This document shows positions 7,483 through 15,867 of a stretch of DNA of 64,000 nucleotides, piece after piece. Position 1 is the stretch's first letter, and every line of letters begins with the position of its first letter. The notes under the pieces are model-generated. The model had not been told where the DNA came from. It saw only the letters and a program-made list of their open reading frames with translations, and did not search any database. This DNA comes from Curtobacterium sp. VKM Ac-1395 (GTDB lineage: Bacteria; Actinomycetota; Actinomycetes; Actinomycetales; Microbacteriaceae): positions 470,004-534,003 of the forward strand of contig NZ_JADKRX010000002.1 in assembly GCF_015350975.1 (NCBI RefSeq), in the 5' to 3' direction. The translations under genes and the position numbers were made by a program.

Positions 7483-9207
7483 GTGCCACCACTGACCCCG
7501 ACCGCTGCGTACCGCGCTGCCCGTGACCAGCTGCTCGCCGCGGAGTCCTCCGAGACCGCGCGCGCCGAGTTCCGGTGGCCCGACCTCGGCGACACGTTCA
7601 ACTGGGCGAACGACTGGTTCGACGTCATCGCCGCCGACAACGACCGCACCGCGCTCTGGATCGTCGATGCGGCCGGCACGGAGCAGCGGCTCAGCTACGC
7701 GGAGATGGCAGCCAGGTCCGACCGCTTGGCCGCGCGCCTGCACGAGCACGGTGTGCGGAAGGGTGACCACGTCCTGGTGATGCTCGGCAACCAGCTCGAG
7801 CTCTGGGAGACGATGCTGGCGGTGATCAAGCTCGGTGCCGTGATCCTGCCGACGTCGACGATGCTCGACACCTCCGACCTGCAGGACCGCGTCGACCGCG
7901 GAGCCGTGGCGCACGTCGTCACGAACCACGGCGAGACGGCGAAGTACGACGGGGTCCGTGGGGCCTTCTCGCGCATCGTCATCGGTGGTGCGGCGGACGG
8001 TTGGACGGAGTACCCGTCGGACCTCGGTGAGCGCGCACCCGCGGGGGAGTCGCGACCCGTCGTGGTCACCCGTACGTCCGACCCCTGTCTCGTCTACTTC
8101 ACGTCCGGGACGACGTCGAAGCCGAAGATGGTGGTGCACACGCAGACGTCCTACCCCGTCGGGCACCTCAGCACGATGCACTGGCTCGGTCTGCGGCCCG
8201 GGGACGTGCACCTGGCGATCAGCTCTCCCGGCTGGGGGAAACACGCCTGGAGCTGCTTCTTCGCGCCGTGGATCGCCGAGGCCACGGTGTTCATCCACAA
8301 CACCCCGCGCTTCGACCCCTCTGCGCTCCTGGACCAGATGGACGCGGCCGAAGTGAGCACGTTCTGCGCGCCGCCGACCGCGTGGCGGATGATGCTGCAG
8401 TCCGATCAGGGGGAGCGTCCCAGGGCGCTGCGGGAGATCGTGTCGGCCGGGGAACCGCTGAACCCCGAGGTGATCGACCGGGTCGCCGAGGCCTGGGGCT
8501 TGACCATCCGTGACGGCTACGGCCAGACCGAGACGACGGCGATCATCGGCAACGCTCCGGGCGCCGACGTCACACCGGGCGCGATGGGGCGCCCACTGCC
8601 CGGGGTCACCGTGACGTTGCTGGACCCGGTGACCGGGCAGCCGGGCGACGAGGGGGAGGTCTGCCTGGACCTCCGCGAACGACCCGTCAACCTGATGGCG
8701 GAGTACCTCGGCGACCCCGAGCGGACGGCAGCATCGATGCGCGACGGGTTCTTCCACACGGGCGACATCGCCTCCCGGGACGCGAACGACGAACTGACCT
8801 TCATCGGCCGGACCGACGACGTGTTCAAGTCCTCCGACTACAAGGTCTCGCCGTTCGAGGTCGAGAGCGTCCTGCTGCAACACCCCGCCGTGGCGGAGAG
8901 TGCCGTCGTGCCGGCTCCCGACGACGCTCGACTCAACATCGTGAAGGCCTACGTGACCCTGGCCGCCGGGTGGGAGCCGACGGCCGAGACCGCGAAGCAG
9001 GTGCTCGAGCACGCTCGGACCGCACTGCCGGCCTACGCGCGCGTGCGACGGGTCGAGTTCGCGGAGCTGCCGAAGACGATCTCGGGCAAGATCCGTCGGG
9101 TGGAGCTGCGCGAGCGCGAGGAGCGAGCCGCGGTTGCAGGCGGCGCGGGCATCGACGGCGAATGGCGAGACGAGCAGTTCCCGGAGCTCCGCGCATCCCG
9201 TCCGTAG
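7483..9207 (+). CDS. Acyl-CoA synthetase (AMP-dependent)
   Basis: A 574-residue adenylate-forming enzyme that activates a carboxylic acid to acyl-CoA through an acyl-AMP. The ATP-binding loop YFTSGTTSKPKMVVHT, the DGYGQTETT motif, HTGDIASRD, and the C-terminal catalytic Lys in ELPKTISGKIRR are all present. Its overall pattern resembles medium-chain acyl-CoA synthetases. The GTG at 7483 is preferred to ATG 7465 or GTG 7411 because the N-terminal residues before it are not protein-like and a -10 box sits six bases upstream. No metabolic partner is adjacent; the following gene is convergent. Confidence 0.85.
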   Translation: MPPLTPTAAYRAARDQLLAAESSETARAEFRWPDLGDTFNWANDWFDVIAADNDRTALWIVDAAGTEQRLSYAEMAARSDRLAARLHEHGVRKGDHVLVMLGNQLELWETMLAVIKLGAVILPTSTMLDTSDLQDRVDRGAVAHVVTNHGETAKYDGVRGAFSRIVIGGAADGWTEYPSDLGERAPAGESRPVVVTRTSDPCLVYFTSGTTSKPKMVVHTQTSYPVGHLSTMHWLGLRPGDVHLAISSPGWGKHAWSCFFAPWIAEATVFIHNTPRFDPSALLDQMDAAEVSTFCAPPTAWRMMLQSDQGERPRALREIVSAGEPLNPEVIDRVAEAWGLTIRDGYGQTETTAIIGNAPGADVTPGAMGRPLPGVTVTLLDPVTGQPGDEGEVCLDLRERPVNLMAEYLGDPERTAASMRDGFFHTGDIASRDANDELTFIGRTDDVFKSSDYKVSPFEVESVLLQHPAVAESAVVPAPDDARLNIVKAYVTLAAGWEPTAETAKQVLEHARTALPAYARVRRVEFAELPKTISGKIRRVELREREERAAVAGGAGIDGEWRDEQFPELRASRP

Positions 9208-9299
9208 CCCGAGGCGCGCGCCGATAATGCATATTATGTCAGGTTACTCGTCAGGAAGGCTTGTCTCGAGCCTCCCCTCGAGCCCCGCCCGACGTCCGG

Positions 9300-9788
9300 T
9301 CAGTGGTGCCCGTGCACGACGGCGTGCCCGAGTCCCCGGCTGATCATCCACCGGTTCACCGGCGTCGTGACGATGAACGCGAGGACGAGTGAGACCGCCA
9401 GTGAGCCCCAGAACAGCCAGTCGCTCAGCTGGGCGTCCAGAGCGCCCGGCACGGCCGCGATCACCGAGTTGTCGATGAGCTCCATCACCGCGATGGACAC
9501 GGTGTCCGCGGCCAGGGCCACCTTGAAGGCCGCAGCGACGGTCAGCCCGGACCGGATGACGCCGCGCATGGTCAGGGCGTAGCCGAACACGAAGGCCAGG
9601 ACTATCGACAGGACGACCGTGCCGGCGTTGTGCAGGCCCGCAGCGGTCCCGATCACCATGCCGAGGACCTCACCGATCGCGCAGCCGGTCAGGCAGTGCA
9701 GCGTCGCCTGCGCCGCCATCGCCCAGGTCGTCGAACCGTGCCCGCTCGTGCCGTGGTCGGCCAAGTTGTGGTGCTCGTGTGCGTCCAT
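9300..9788 (-). CDS. DUF4396 membrane protein
   Basis: The 162-residue protein fits the DUF4396 family: a His-rich N-terminus (MDAHEHHNLADHG), conserved ATLHCLTGCAIGEVLGM, four or so membrane segments, a FGYALTMRG loop, and a His-rich end (GHAVVHGHH). His clusters at both ends and a conserved Cys pair suggest metal handling at the membrane. A perfect CsoR-type palindrome lies 33 bases upstream, so copper or nickel control is likely. The ribosome binding site is GGAGGACC. Biochemical role is not established. Confidence 0.8.
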   Translation of the reverse strand: MDAHEHHNLADHGTSGHGSTTWAMAAQATLHCLTGCAIGEVLGMVIGTAAGLHNAGTVVLSIVLAFVFGYALTMRGVIRSGLTVAAAFKVALAADTVSIAVMELIDNSVIAAVPGALDAQLSDWLFWGSLAVSLVLAFIVTTPVNRWMISRGLGHAVVHGHH

Positions 9789-9820
9789 CCGGTCCTCCGG
9801 TCCCGTTCCAATCTCGATGA

Positions 9821-9835
9821 TACCCCCAGGGGGTA
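9821..9835. promoter_or_regulatory. CsoR-type metal-responsive operator
   Basis: TACCCCCAGGGGGTA is a perfect 7-1-7 palindrome directly upstream of the DUF4396 gene. G/C tracts flanked by TA are the hallmark of CsoR/RcnR-family operators, which respond to Cu(I) or Ni/Co. No csoR gene is in this window, so the regulator must be elsewhere. Confidence 0.65.
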
Positions 9836-9886
9836 CCGAGAGGCCAACACGGGAGCGCGCAGGACATTCCCGCGGGCAGCGATCGT

Positions 9887-10741
9887 TCAGGACCAGTGCG
9901 ACGGCCGCTCGAACCCCGTCGGCAGGAGCGTCCCGGCGTCGCCCTGCGCGCTGTTCACCTGCATCTGCGTCAGGTAGATCGCCTCGGTCAGGTCCGCGCC
10001 GGACAGATCGGCGTCGCGCAGGTCGACTCCGAGCAGGTCGCAGCGGTGCAGTCGAGCGTCACGGAGGTCAGTGGCGATGGCGGTGCTCCCCCGCAGTGTC
10101 ACCCCGCTGAGGTCACGCCCGCGGAGCCGAGCGCCCATCAGGTCGGCGCCCGGCTCGAGCGCGCGCTGGGACCGCGGTTGCCGGATGGTGGCGACCTGCT
10201 GTCGGGCGATGTCGCTCGCACGCACGAGCAGCGCCCGGGCGGCGTCGTACTCGGCGCCGACGTCGAGCTCGGCCAGCGCCGAGGGCGTCCCGTCGCTCAG
10301 CACCCGGACGTGCTCGAACGCCGTTACCCACGGAGCAGGGTCGACGGCACCCGTGACCAGGTCGATCGCCTCGTCGAGGTACCACAGCAGTTCGTGCAGC
10401 CGGCGGACGATCGGGAACGTCCCGAACATCGCCGTGCGGGTGGCGTCGTCGTCGCGCCACGAACGTCCGGCGAACGTCTGCCGCGACACCTTCTGCCCGG
10501 CGCCGAAGCAGTCGAAGACGGTGCAGCCCTTGAAGCCGCGCTCCCGCAGGTGCGGGTGGATGCGGCACCCGTCGGCACCGTCGAGGTTCGTGCAGGGCTC
10601 CCCCGCGTCCTTGTCGAACGGGAAGTCCGCGGACTTCGTGAAGGCGAGAGCGACGCAGCACAGCCCGAAGCAGTTCGCGCAGTCGGCACCGAGGTCCTCA
10701 CGGCGACCGAGCTCGATGCGCGTCCGCCCGGCTCCGGTCAC
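9887..10741 (-). CDS. Cys-rich pentapeptide-repeat protein
   Basis: A 284-residue two-part protein. Residues about 15-75 hold a cysteine cluster (CANCFGLCC, then single Cys residues, RIHPHLRERGFKGC and FDCFGAGQ) resembling YkgJ-type zinc or Fe-S binding domains. Residues about 205-275 form a short right-handed pentapeptide-repeat helix (ADLMGARLRGRDLSG, DLLGVDLRDADLSGADL). The start is GTG at 10741, overlapping the upstream dehydrogenase stop as GTGA, so the two are translationally coupled. The role is unknown; the coupling to a zinc dehydrogenase is suggestive of metal or redox maturation but unproven. Confidence 0.75.
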   Translation of the reverse strand: MTGAGRTRIELGRREDLGADCANCFGLCCVALAFTKSADFPFDKDAGEPCTNLDGADGCRIHPHLRERGFKGCTVFDCFGAGQKVSRQTFAGRSWRDDDATRTAMFGTFPIVRRLHELLWYLDEAIDLVTGAVDPAPWVTAFEHVRVLSDGTPSALAELDVGAEYDAARALLVRASDIARQQVATIRQPRSQRALEPGADLMGARLRGRDLSGVTLRGSTAIATDLRDARLHRCDLLGVDLRDADLSGADLTEAIYLTQMQVNSAQGDAGTLLPTGFERPSHWS

Positions 10742-11772
10742 CCGAACACCGCGACGGTCATGCCCGACCCGGTGGCTGGCAGGTCCATCGCCACCAGGGC
10801 CTCGGGCAGGTCGTCGAACCCGATCGTCCGGCCGATCGTCGCGTCCGGACGCAGCCGACCGGCCACGACGTCGTCGAGCATGGCCGCGTACTCCCCCACG
10901 GCGATGCCGTGACTGCCGAGCAGTTCGAGCTCCTCGCCGATGACCCGCCCCATCGGGATCACCGGTGTCGCTTCGTCGCCGAGGAGCAGCCCGACCTGCA
11001 CGTGCCGTCCGCGCGGCCGCAGCGACCCGACCGCGGCGACGGAGGTCGCCCGGCTCCCGAAGGCGTCCACGGACACGTGCGCTCCCCCGTCCGTGCGTCG
11101 TCGGACCTCGTCGACGGCGTCGGGTCCGGACGCCACGGTCTCCGCGCCGAGTGCTGCCGCCCGCTCGAGCGCCGCGGGCGAGACGTCCACGGCGACCACG
11201 TGTGCGCCGGCGGCGACCGCGACGATGATCGTCGACAACCCGACACCGCCGCACCCGAACACGGCGACGTGCTCCCCCGCCCGGAGCCGCCCTCGGGCGT
11301 GCAGCGCGTGGTACGCCGTCCCGAAGCGGCAGCCGAGCCCGGCCGCCTCGGCGAACCCGATGCCGTCGGGCAGCGCCACGAGGTTGACGTCGGCCTGCGG
11401 CACGACGAGCTCCTCGGCGAACGACCCCGGCAGCGTGAACCCGGGCTGCTGCTGACGCGTGCACACCTGGGTCGCGCCGGCGAGGCACTCGTCACACGCC
11501 CCGCACGCGAAGACGAAGGGCGCGGTGACCCGGTCCCCGACCCGGTGCTGGGTCACGTCGGACCCGGCCTCGACGACGACCCCGGCGAACTCGTGTCCCG
11601 GGACGTGCGGCAGCGTCACGGAGTCGTCGTGACCCCGCCAGGCGTGCCAGTCGCTCCGGCAGACCCCGGTCGCGGCGACGCGCACCACCACGCCGTGTGG
11701 CGGGCACACCGGCCGCTCGACGTCGACGATCTGCGGGGTGTCCCCGAACTCCCGGTACATGACTGCGCGCAT
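10738..11772 (-). CDS. Zinc-binding alcohol dehydrogenase
   Basis: A 344-residue MDR enzyme. Catalytic-zinc motifs are GVCRSDWHAWRGH near residue 37 and PHVPGHEFAG; the structural-zinc loop is CGACDECLAGATQVC, with all four cysteines; the cofactor loop is FGCGGVGLSTI. The subgroup acts on simple alcohols or aldehydes with NAD(P). It overlaps the downstream Cys-rich pentapeptide gene by four bases. An array of 16-bp repeats lies between it and the divergent copC. Confidence 0.85.
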   Translation of the reverse strand: MRAVMYREFGDTPQIVDVERPVCPPHGVVVRVAATGVCRSDWHAWRGHDDSVTLPHVPGHEFAGVVVEAGSDVTQHRVGDRVTAPFVFACGACDECLAGATQVCTRQQQPGFTLPGSFAEELVVPQADVNLVALPDGIGFAEAAGLGCRFGTAYHALHARGRLRAGEHVAVFGCGGVGLSTIIVAVAAGAHVVAVDVSPAALERAAALGAETVASGPDAVDEVRRRTDGGAHVSVDAFGSRATSVAAVGSLRPRGRHVQVGLLLGDEATPVIPMGRVIGEELELLGSHGIAVGEYAAMLDDVVAGRLRPDATIGRTIGFDDLPEALVAMDLPATGSGMTVAVFG

Positions 11773-11811
11773 CCCGTCATCCTGCCAGCAGGCGGACTTC
11801 CCCGAGACGAT

Positions 11812-11891
11812 CGACCGGTCACACGACCGACCCGTCAGACGACCGACCGGTCAGACGACCGGCCCGTCAGACGACCGCCCGGTCAGACGAC
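11812..11891. repeat. Five tandem 16-bp repeats
   Basis: Five head-to-tail copies of a 16-mer, consensus CGACCSGTCAGACGAC, with alternating CCGGT and CCCGT cores. They fill the intergenic space between the divergent dehydrogenase and copC and end six bases before the copC -10 box. Each unit contains a GTC...GAC half-site arrangement, so an operator array is possible. Confidence 0.85.
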
Positions 11892-11897
11892 CTCTCG

Positions 11898-11903
11898 TAG
11901 GAT
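11898..11903 (+). promoter_or_regulatory. -10 box of copC, leaderless
   Basis: TAGGAT lies six bases before the ATG of copC and directly abuts the 16-bp repeat array, whose last units would cover the -35 region. Confidence 0.55.
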
Positions 11904-11909
11904 CGGCGG

Positions 11910-12539
11910 ATGTCCTCCACCGCGATCCGTCGCAGCGCCCGGATGTCCCTCGTCGCGATCGTCGTCGCCCTGACCGGGCTTGCCAGCCTGGCCTCGGCCG
12001 CTCCGGCCCAGGCCCACTCGGCCCTCGTGTCGAGTGACCCGACCGACGGGCAGACGATCACGACGCCGATCGACCGAGTCGGCCTGACCTTCTCCGAGGC
12101 GCCGCTCACCGGGCTCGACGCCGGCCTCCGCATCGAGGTCCGTGACGCCGCCGGCACGGACCGCGCGTCGGGCGACGTCACCGTCGACGGCACGACGATG
12201 TCCCGCGCCGTCGACCTGGCCGACGGCGCGTACACGGTCCTCTGGCGCTACGTCTCCCCCGACGGCCACCCGGTCACCGGCGAACTCGGCTTCACGGTCG
12301 CGCTCCCTGCCCCCACGCAGGGGCCGTCCGCCTCGGCGACGCCGACCGCACCCTCCGACGAACCCACCGAGACCAGCGCGACGGTCGAGCTGACCCCTTC
12401 CGCCACCCCGGCAGCGAGCGACGCCGGTTCCGGCGCCGGTGGAGCCGCACTCTGGCTGGGTGCGGGCGCCGTCCTCGTCGCCGGCCTGGTCGCGGTCCTG
12501 GCGGTGGCTCGCCGCCGCCGCGCACCCACCGACGACTGA
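11910..12539 (+). CDS. CopC-domain copper-binding protein
   Basis: The 209-residue protein has a signal peptide ending AAPAQA-H at about residue 34, leaving an N-terminal His that in CopC proteins ligates copper. The beta-sandwich domain follows (HSALVSSDPTDGQ; LVVG-like strands; SPDGHPVTGELGF with the conserved His). A Ser/Thr/Pro linker (residues ~140-170) leads to one membrane helix (ALWLGAGAVLVAGLVAVLAV) and an Arg-rich tail, so the domain is anchored outside the membrane. Expected role is copper binding or delivery. No copD is adjacent. Confidence 0.85.
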   Translation: MSSTAIRRSARMSLVAIVVALTGLASLASAAPAQAHSALVSSDPTDGQTITTPIDRVGLTFSEAPLTGLDAGLRIEVRDAAGTDRASGDVTVDGTTMSRAVDLADGAYTVLWRYVSPDGHPVTGELGFTVALPAPTQGPSASATPTAPSDEPTETSATVELTPSATPAASDAGSGAGGAALWLGAGAVLVAGLVAVLAVARRRRAPTDD

Positions 12540-12577
12540 CCCGCCCGGTCGACCCGACGACGGTCGGCGCACCACCA

Positions 12578-12627
12578 TGACGGACGGGAGGCCCGGTGCC
12601 AGCTGGCACCGGGCCTCCCGTCCGTCA
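12578..12627. terminator. Bidirectional terminator, GGACGGGAGGC family
   Basis: A perfect 50-bp palindrome with 25-bp arms centred on AGCT lies between the convergent copC and fumC genes. The arm core is GGACGGGAGGCCCGGTGCC. It lacks a long U tract, as many actinobacterial terminators do. Close relatives occur at 37604 and, as single arms, at 45117, 45703 and 54026. Confidence 0.8.
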
Positions 12628-12644
12628 CGTGGTGCGCGGCGCGC

Positions 12645-14078
12645 TCAGTTCGGGTGGGTCATGCGGAGGACGTCGAGGGCCTCGTCGAGCTGGGCCTCGG
12701 TCACCTCGCCACGCTCGACGTGGCCGAGGGCGACGACGGCCTCGCGGACGGTGACGCCCTCGGCGACGGCGTACTTCGCGACCTTGGCGGCGGCCTCGTA
12801 GCCGATGGCCCGGTTGAGCGGCGTCACGATGGACGGCGACGACTCCGCGAAGGCCCGGGCGCGCTCCAGGTTCGCCTGCAGGCCGTCGATCGTCTTGTCC
12901 GCGAGGACCCGCGAGCTGTTCGCCAGCAGCCGGATGGACTCGAGCAGGGCGGTGCCCATCACGGGGATGGCGACGTTGAGCTCGAACGCGCCGGACGCTC
13001 CCGCCCAGGAGACGGTGGCGTCGTTGCCGATGACCCGGGCCGCGACCATGAGGGTGGCCTCGGGGATCACCGGGTTGACCTTGCCGGGCATGATCGAGGA
13101 CCCGGGCTGCAGGTCGGGGATGTGCAGCTCGCCGAGCCCGGTGTTCGGACCGGAGCCCATCCAGCGCAGGTCGTTGTTGATCTTCGTCAGGCTGACCGCC
13201 AGCACCTTGAGCGCGCCGGAGGCCTCGACGAGGGCGTCGCGCGCCCCCTGGGCCTCGAAGTGGTCGAGGGCCTCGGTGATCGGCAGGCCGGTGTCCGCGG
13301 CGAGCTGCGCGATGACCTGCTGCGGGAAGCCCTTCGGGGTGTTGATGCCCGTGCCGACGGCGGTGCCGCCGAGCGGGACCTCGGCCACGCGGGGGAGCGT
13401 GGCGTTCACGCGCTCGATGCCGAGCCGGACCTGGCGGGCGTAGCCGCCGAACTCCTGGCCGAGCGTCACCGGGGTGGCGTCCATCAGGTGCGTCCGCCCG
13501 GACTTCACCGCGTCCGCCCACTCGACGGCCTTGCGCTCGAGCGACTCGGCGAGGTGCTCGAGTGCCGGCACCAGGGACCGGATCAGGGCGTCGGTGACGG
13601 CGACGTGGACCGAGGTCGGGAAGACGTCGTTCGAGGACTGCGAGGCGTTGACGTGGTCGTTCGGGTGCACGGCGTCGCCGGCGATGTCGGAGGCGAGGGT
13701 CGCGAGGACCTCGTTCATGTTCATGTTCGACGACGTGCCGCTGCCGGTCTGGTAGACGTCGACGGGGAACTGGTCGTGGTGCTCGCCGGCGATGATCGTG
13801 TCGGCGGCCTGCTGGATCGCGTCGGCCGCGCTGCCGTCGATGATCCCGAGCTGCCCGTTCACGATGGCCGCCGCACGCTTGATCCGTGCGAGGGCGATGA
13901 TCTGTGCGGGCTCGAGGCCGGTGCCGGAGATCGGGAAGTTCTCGACGGCGCGCTGGGTCTGTGCGCGGTAGAGCGCCGAGGCCGGCACGCGGACCTCGCC
14001 CATCGTGTCGTGTTCGATCCGGTAGTCGCCGGTGGTGTCGGTCGCGGTGGTGTCGGTCGTCGCGGTGGTGTCGGTCAC
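12645..14078 (-). CDS. fumC: Class II fumarate hydratase
   Basis: The 477-residue enzyme interconverts fumarate and malate in the citric acid cycle. The superfamily signature [11 protein letters not shown] is present, as are [14 protein letters not shown] and [17 protein letters not shown], with length as for FumC. The GTG start at 14078 is preferred over an upstream ATG because AGGAAGGA lies ten bases before it; the extra N-terminal [12 protein letters not shown] stretch is low-complexity and of no known role. The iron-free class II type is oxygen-stable. Confidence 0.95.
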   Translation of the reverse strand: MTDTTATTDTTATDTTGDYRIEHDTMGEVRVPASALYRAQTQRAVENFPISGTGLEPAQIIALARIKRAAAIVNGQLGIIDGSAADAIQQAADTIIAGEHHDQFPVDVYQTGSGTSSNMNMNEVLATLASDIAGDAVHPNDHVNASQSSNDVFPTSVHVAVTDALIRSLVPALEHLAESLERKAVEWADAVKSGRTHLMDATPVTLGQEFGGYARQVRLGIERVNATLPRVAEVPLGGTAVGTGINTPKGFPQQVIAQLAADTGLPITEALDHFEAQGARDALVEASGALKVLAVSLTKINNDLRWMGSGPNTGLGELHIPDLQPGSSIMPGKVNPVIPEATLMVAARVIGNDATVSWAGASGAFELNVAIPVMGTALLESIRLLANSSRVLADKTIDGLQANLERARAFAESSPSIVTPLNRAIGYEAAAKVAKYAVAEGVTVREAVVALGHVERGEVTEAQLDEALDVLRMTHPN

Positions 14079-14120
14079 GTCGTCGTGGTCCTTCCTGGTG
14101 GTGCTGCCGGACGCGGTCAC

Positions 14121-14180
14121 GTCCGGCTGGTTCTGTCGGTCGGGTTGGTCGTCCGGCTGGTTCTGCCGGTCGGGTTCACC
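14121..14180. repeat. Two tandem 30-bp repeats
   Basis: Two 30-bp units (14121-14150 and 14151-14180) beginning GTCCGGCTGGTTCTG match at about 26 of 30 positions; a partial third unit may begin at 14181 with GTCCGGG. They lie between the carbonic anhydrase and fumC, upstream of fumC's ribosome binding site. Confidence 0.65.
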
Positions 14181-14225
14181 GTCCGGGAGGTCGGGGCAAT
14201 CGCGCCGGTGCCGTGGGCCTGGAGG

Positions 14226-14840
14226 TCAGGCGTCGCCCACGACGGTGTCGATCGCGACCTCGCCCGTGGCGAGGTCGTAGGTTGCACCGACCACGGCCAA
14301 CCTACCCTCGGCGATGGCGTCGGAGACGGCGCCTGAGCGTTCGAGGACCGCACGCAGCGTGGCTTCCAGGTGGGCGGCGCCGATGGCTTCCTGGGGGATG
14401 TCGGCGTCGGTGGCGCGGACGCGCTCGACGCTGGGGGCGATGGCGTCCACGAGGGCCTGCAGGTGCGGGGCCGGGACGGGCTCACCGGACCGGGCGGCGG
14501 CGACGGCTCCGCACCGGGTGTGGCGGAGGACGACGACGAGCGGGGTCCCGAGGGCGACGACGGCGAACTCGATCGAGCCGAGCACGACGTCGTCCACGAT
14601 CTGTCCGGCGTTGCGGATCGCGAAGACGTCGCCGATGCCCGCGTCGAACACGTGCTCGAACGGCACGCGTGAGTCGGAGCAGCCGAGGACCGTCGCGAAG
14701 GGCGCCTGGGAGCCCTCGAGCTCGGTCCGGCGCTGCGGGTCGATGCGGCCGGTGCGGCGCTTGTCGGAGGCGAACCGGGCGTTGCCCTCGACGAGCAGAC
14801 GGAGGGCTTCAGCGGGGGTGGACGCGGCGCGGTCGGTCAT
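14226..14840 (-). CDS. Beta-class carbonic anhydrase
   Basis: A 204-residue enzyme for reversible CO2 hydration. The zinc site is complete: Cys and Asp in GCSDSR (about residues 53-58) and His-x2-Cys in LRHTRCGAV (about residues 106-113). The FAIRNAGQIV strand is also typical. The ATG start has GGAGCCGAAC-like spacing upstream. It supplies bicarbonate for carboxylases; the adjacent fumC on the same strand may be cotranscribed across a 147-bp repeat-bearing gap. Confidence 0.93.
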   Translation of the reverse strand: MTDRAASTPAEALRLLVEGNARFASDKRRTGRIDPQRRTELEGSQAPFATVLGCSDSRVPFEHVFDAGIGDVFAIRNAGQIVDDVVLGSIEFAVVALGTPLVVVLRHTRCGAVAAARSGEPVPAPHLQALVDAIAPSVERVRATDADIPQEAIGAAHLEATLRAVLERSGAVSDAIAEGRLAVVGATYDLATGEVAIDTVVGDA

Positions 14841-14897
14841 GTGGTTCGGCTCCTCGGTGCTGCTGCGGGGGGTCGGGCTGGTTCGGGGGTGGTGGGG

Positions 14898-15536
14898 CTA
14901 CGAGCTGAGTTGCTTCGCCACGGCGCCGGCGACCGCGCGGAAGGAGGCGTCGTCAGCGGTGCCGGCGAGCACGATGGTGTCCGTGCCGAAGGTCCCGACG
15001 AGTGAGTAGAGCTGGTTGCCGGCGTCCTGGCCTTCGTCGCGCCGGTCGTACACGGTCCACTTCGTGCCGCCGATCGAGCGGGTGCCGGTGGCGCGGTGCT
15101 GGTCGAGCTGGTTCGCGACCCAGGTCGGGTTGGCCCCGATGCCCTGCTGCATGCCGATGTACTGCTTGTCGGGTGTCAGGAAGCCGACCGTCCAGACGTC
15201 GACCCCGTCCGCGGTCTTGTCCGTGTAGTCGGCGCGGTTGGACGAGTAGCCCTTCGGGAGCACCGGCGCAGCCAGGGGCACGCCGGGCACGTCCGCCTGG
15301 TCGGCGACCTGGCGGTAGTCGACGTTGCGGTCCACGGTGCTGTCGGGTCGTGCGACGACGGCGACGAGGAAGAGCACGATGCCGAGCGACGCGATGAGCG
15401 CGAGCACGAGGTTGAACGCGGTCTGGTGCTCCTTGCGGGAGCGTCGCGCGGTGTCCTTGCGGAGCCAGGTCTCCTCGGCCGTCTCGGGGCGGCCGAGCTC
15501 GGCGACGATCGGGCGGCCGGTGTCCGGGTCGCTCAT
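14898..15536 (-). CDS. DUF4245 membrane-anchored protein
   Basis: The 212-residue protein has a charged N-terminus (residues 1-42), one membrane helix ([20 protein letters not shown]), and an extracytoplasmic domain of about 145 residues matching DUF4245 ([36 protein letters not shown]). Members are found across actinobacteria next to xseB, as here. The ATG start overlaps the xseB stop as ATGA. Function unknown; association with the exonuclease VII locus is positional. Confidence 0.85.
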   Translation of the reverse strand: MSDPDTGRPIVAELGRPETAEETWLRKDTARRSRKEHQTAFNLVLALIASLGIVLFLVAVVARPDSTVDRNVDYRQVADQADVPGVPLAAPVLPKGYSSNRADYTDKTADGVDVWTVGFLTPDKQYIGMQQGIGANPTWVANQLDQHRATGTRSIGGTKWTVYDRRDEGQDAGNQLYSLVGTFGTDTIVLAGTADDASFRAVAGAVAKQLSS

Positions 15537-15784
15537 CGGTCGGCGTCCGAGGAGTCGGAGGCGGCACGGGCGGCGTCCAGCCGGGCGCGGGCGCCGACGA
15601 GCCATTCCTCGCACCGGGCGGCGAGGGCTTCGCCGCGTTCCCAGAGCGTGAGCGAGCGTTCGAGCGTGGCAGAGCCCTGCTCGAGTTCGCCGACCACGCG
15701 CACGAGTTCGTCGCGGGCGGCCTCGTACGTCAGGGACCGGACGTCGGACTGCTCGGCTGGTGCGGACTGCTCCTCGGTTGACAC
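15533..15784 (-). CDS. xseB: Exodeoxyribonuclease VII small subunit
   Basis: An 83-residue helical protein with the XseB core [21 protein letters not shown] followed by [22 protein letters not shown]. The core would pair with XseA to degrade single-stranded DNA in repair. The GTG start at 15784 has a -10 box six bases upstream. It is separated from xseA by 83 bases and overlaps the DUF4245 gene by four bases. Confidence 0.93.
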   Translation of the reverse strand: MSTEEQSAPAEQSDVRSLTYEAARDELVRVVGELEQGSATLERSLTLWERGEALAARCEEWLVGARARLDAARAASDSSDADR

Positions 15785-15790
15785 GACTCG

Positions 15791-15796
15791 ATCCTA
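15791..15796 (-). promoter_or_regulatory. -10 box of xseB, leaderless
   Basis: On the minus strand TAGGAT precedes the xseB GTG by six bases. It gives xseB and the DUF4245 gene a promoter of their own within the xseA-xseB gap. Confidence 0.5.
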
Positions 15797-15867
15797 CCGA
15801 GGGTCCACCGACGCCACCGTGTGCGGGGTGCGCCTGTGGAGAACGGCGTCCGGGGTCGTCACGGTGC

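Noticed and set aside
9220-9240. AT-rich ATAATGCATATTAT as a possible promoter or att site
   Set aside because: It lies between convergent gene ends with only a 5-bp stem; no integrase or second copy was found.
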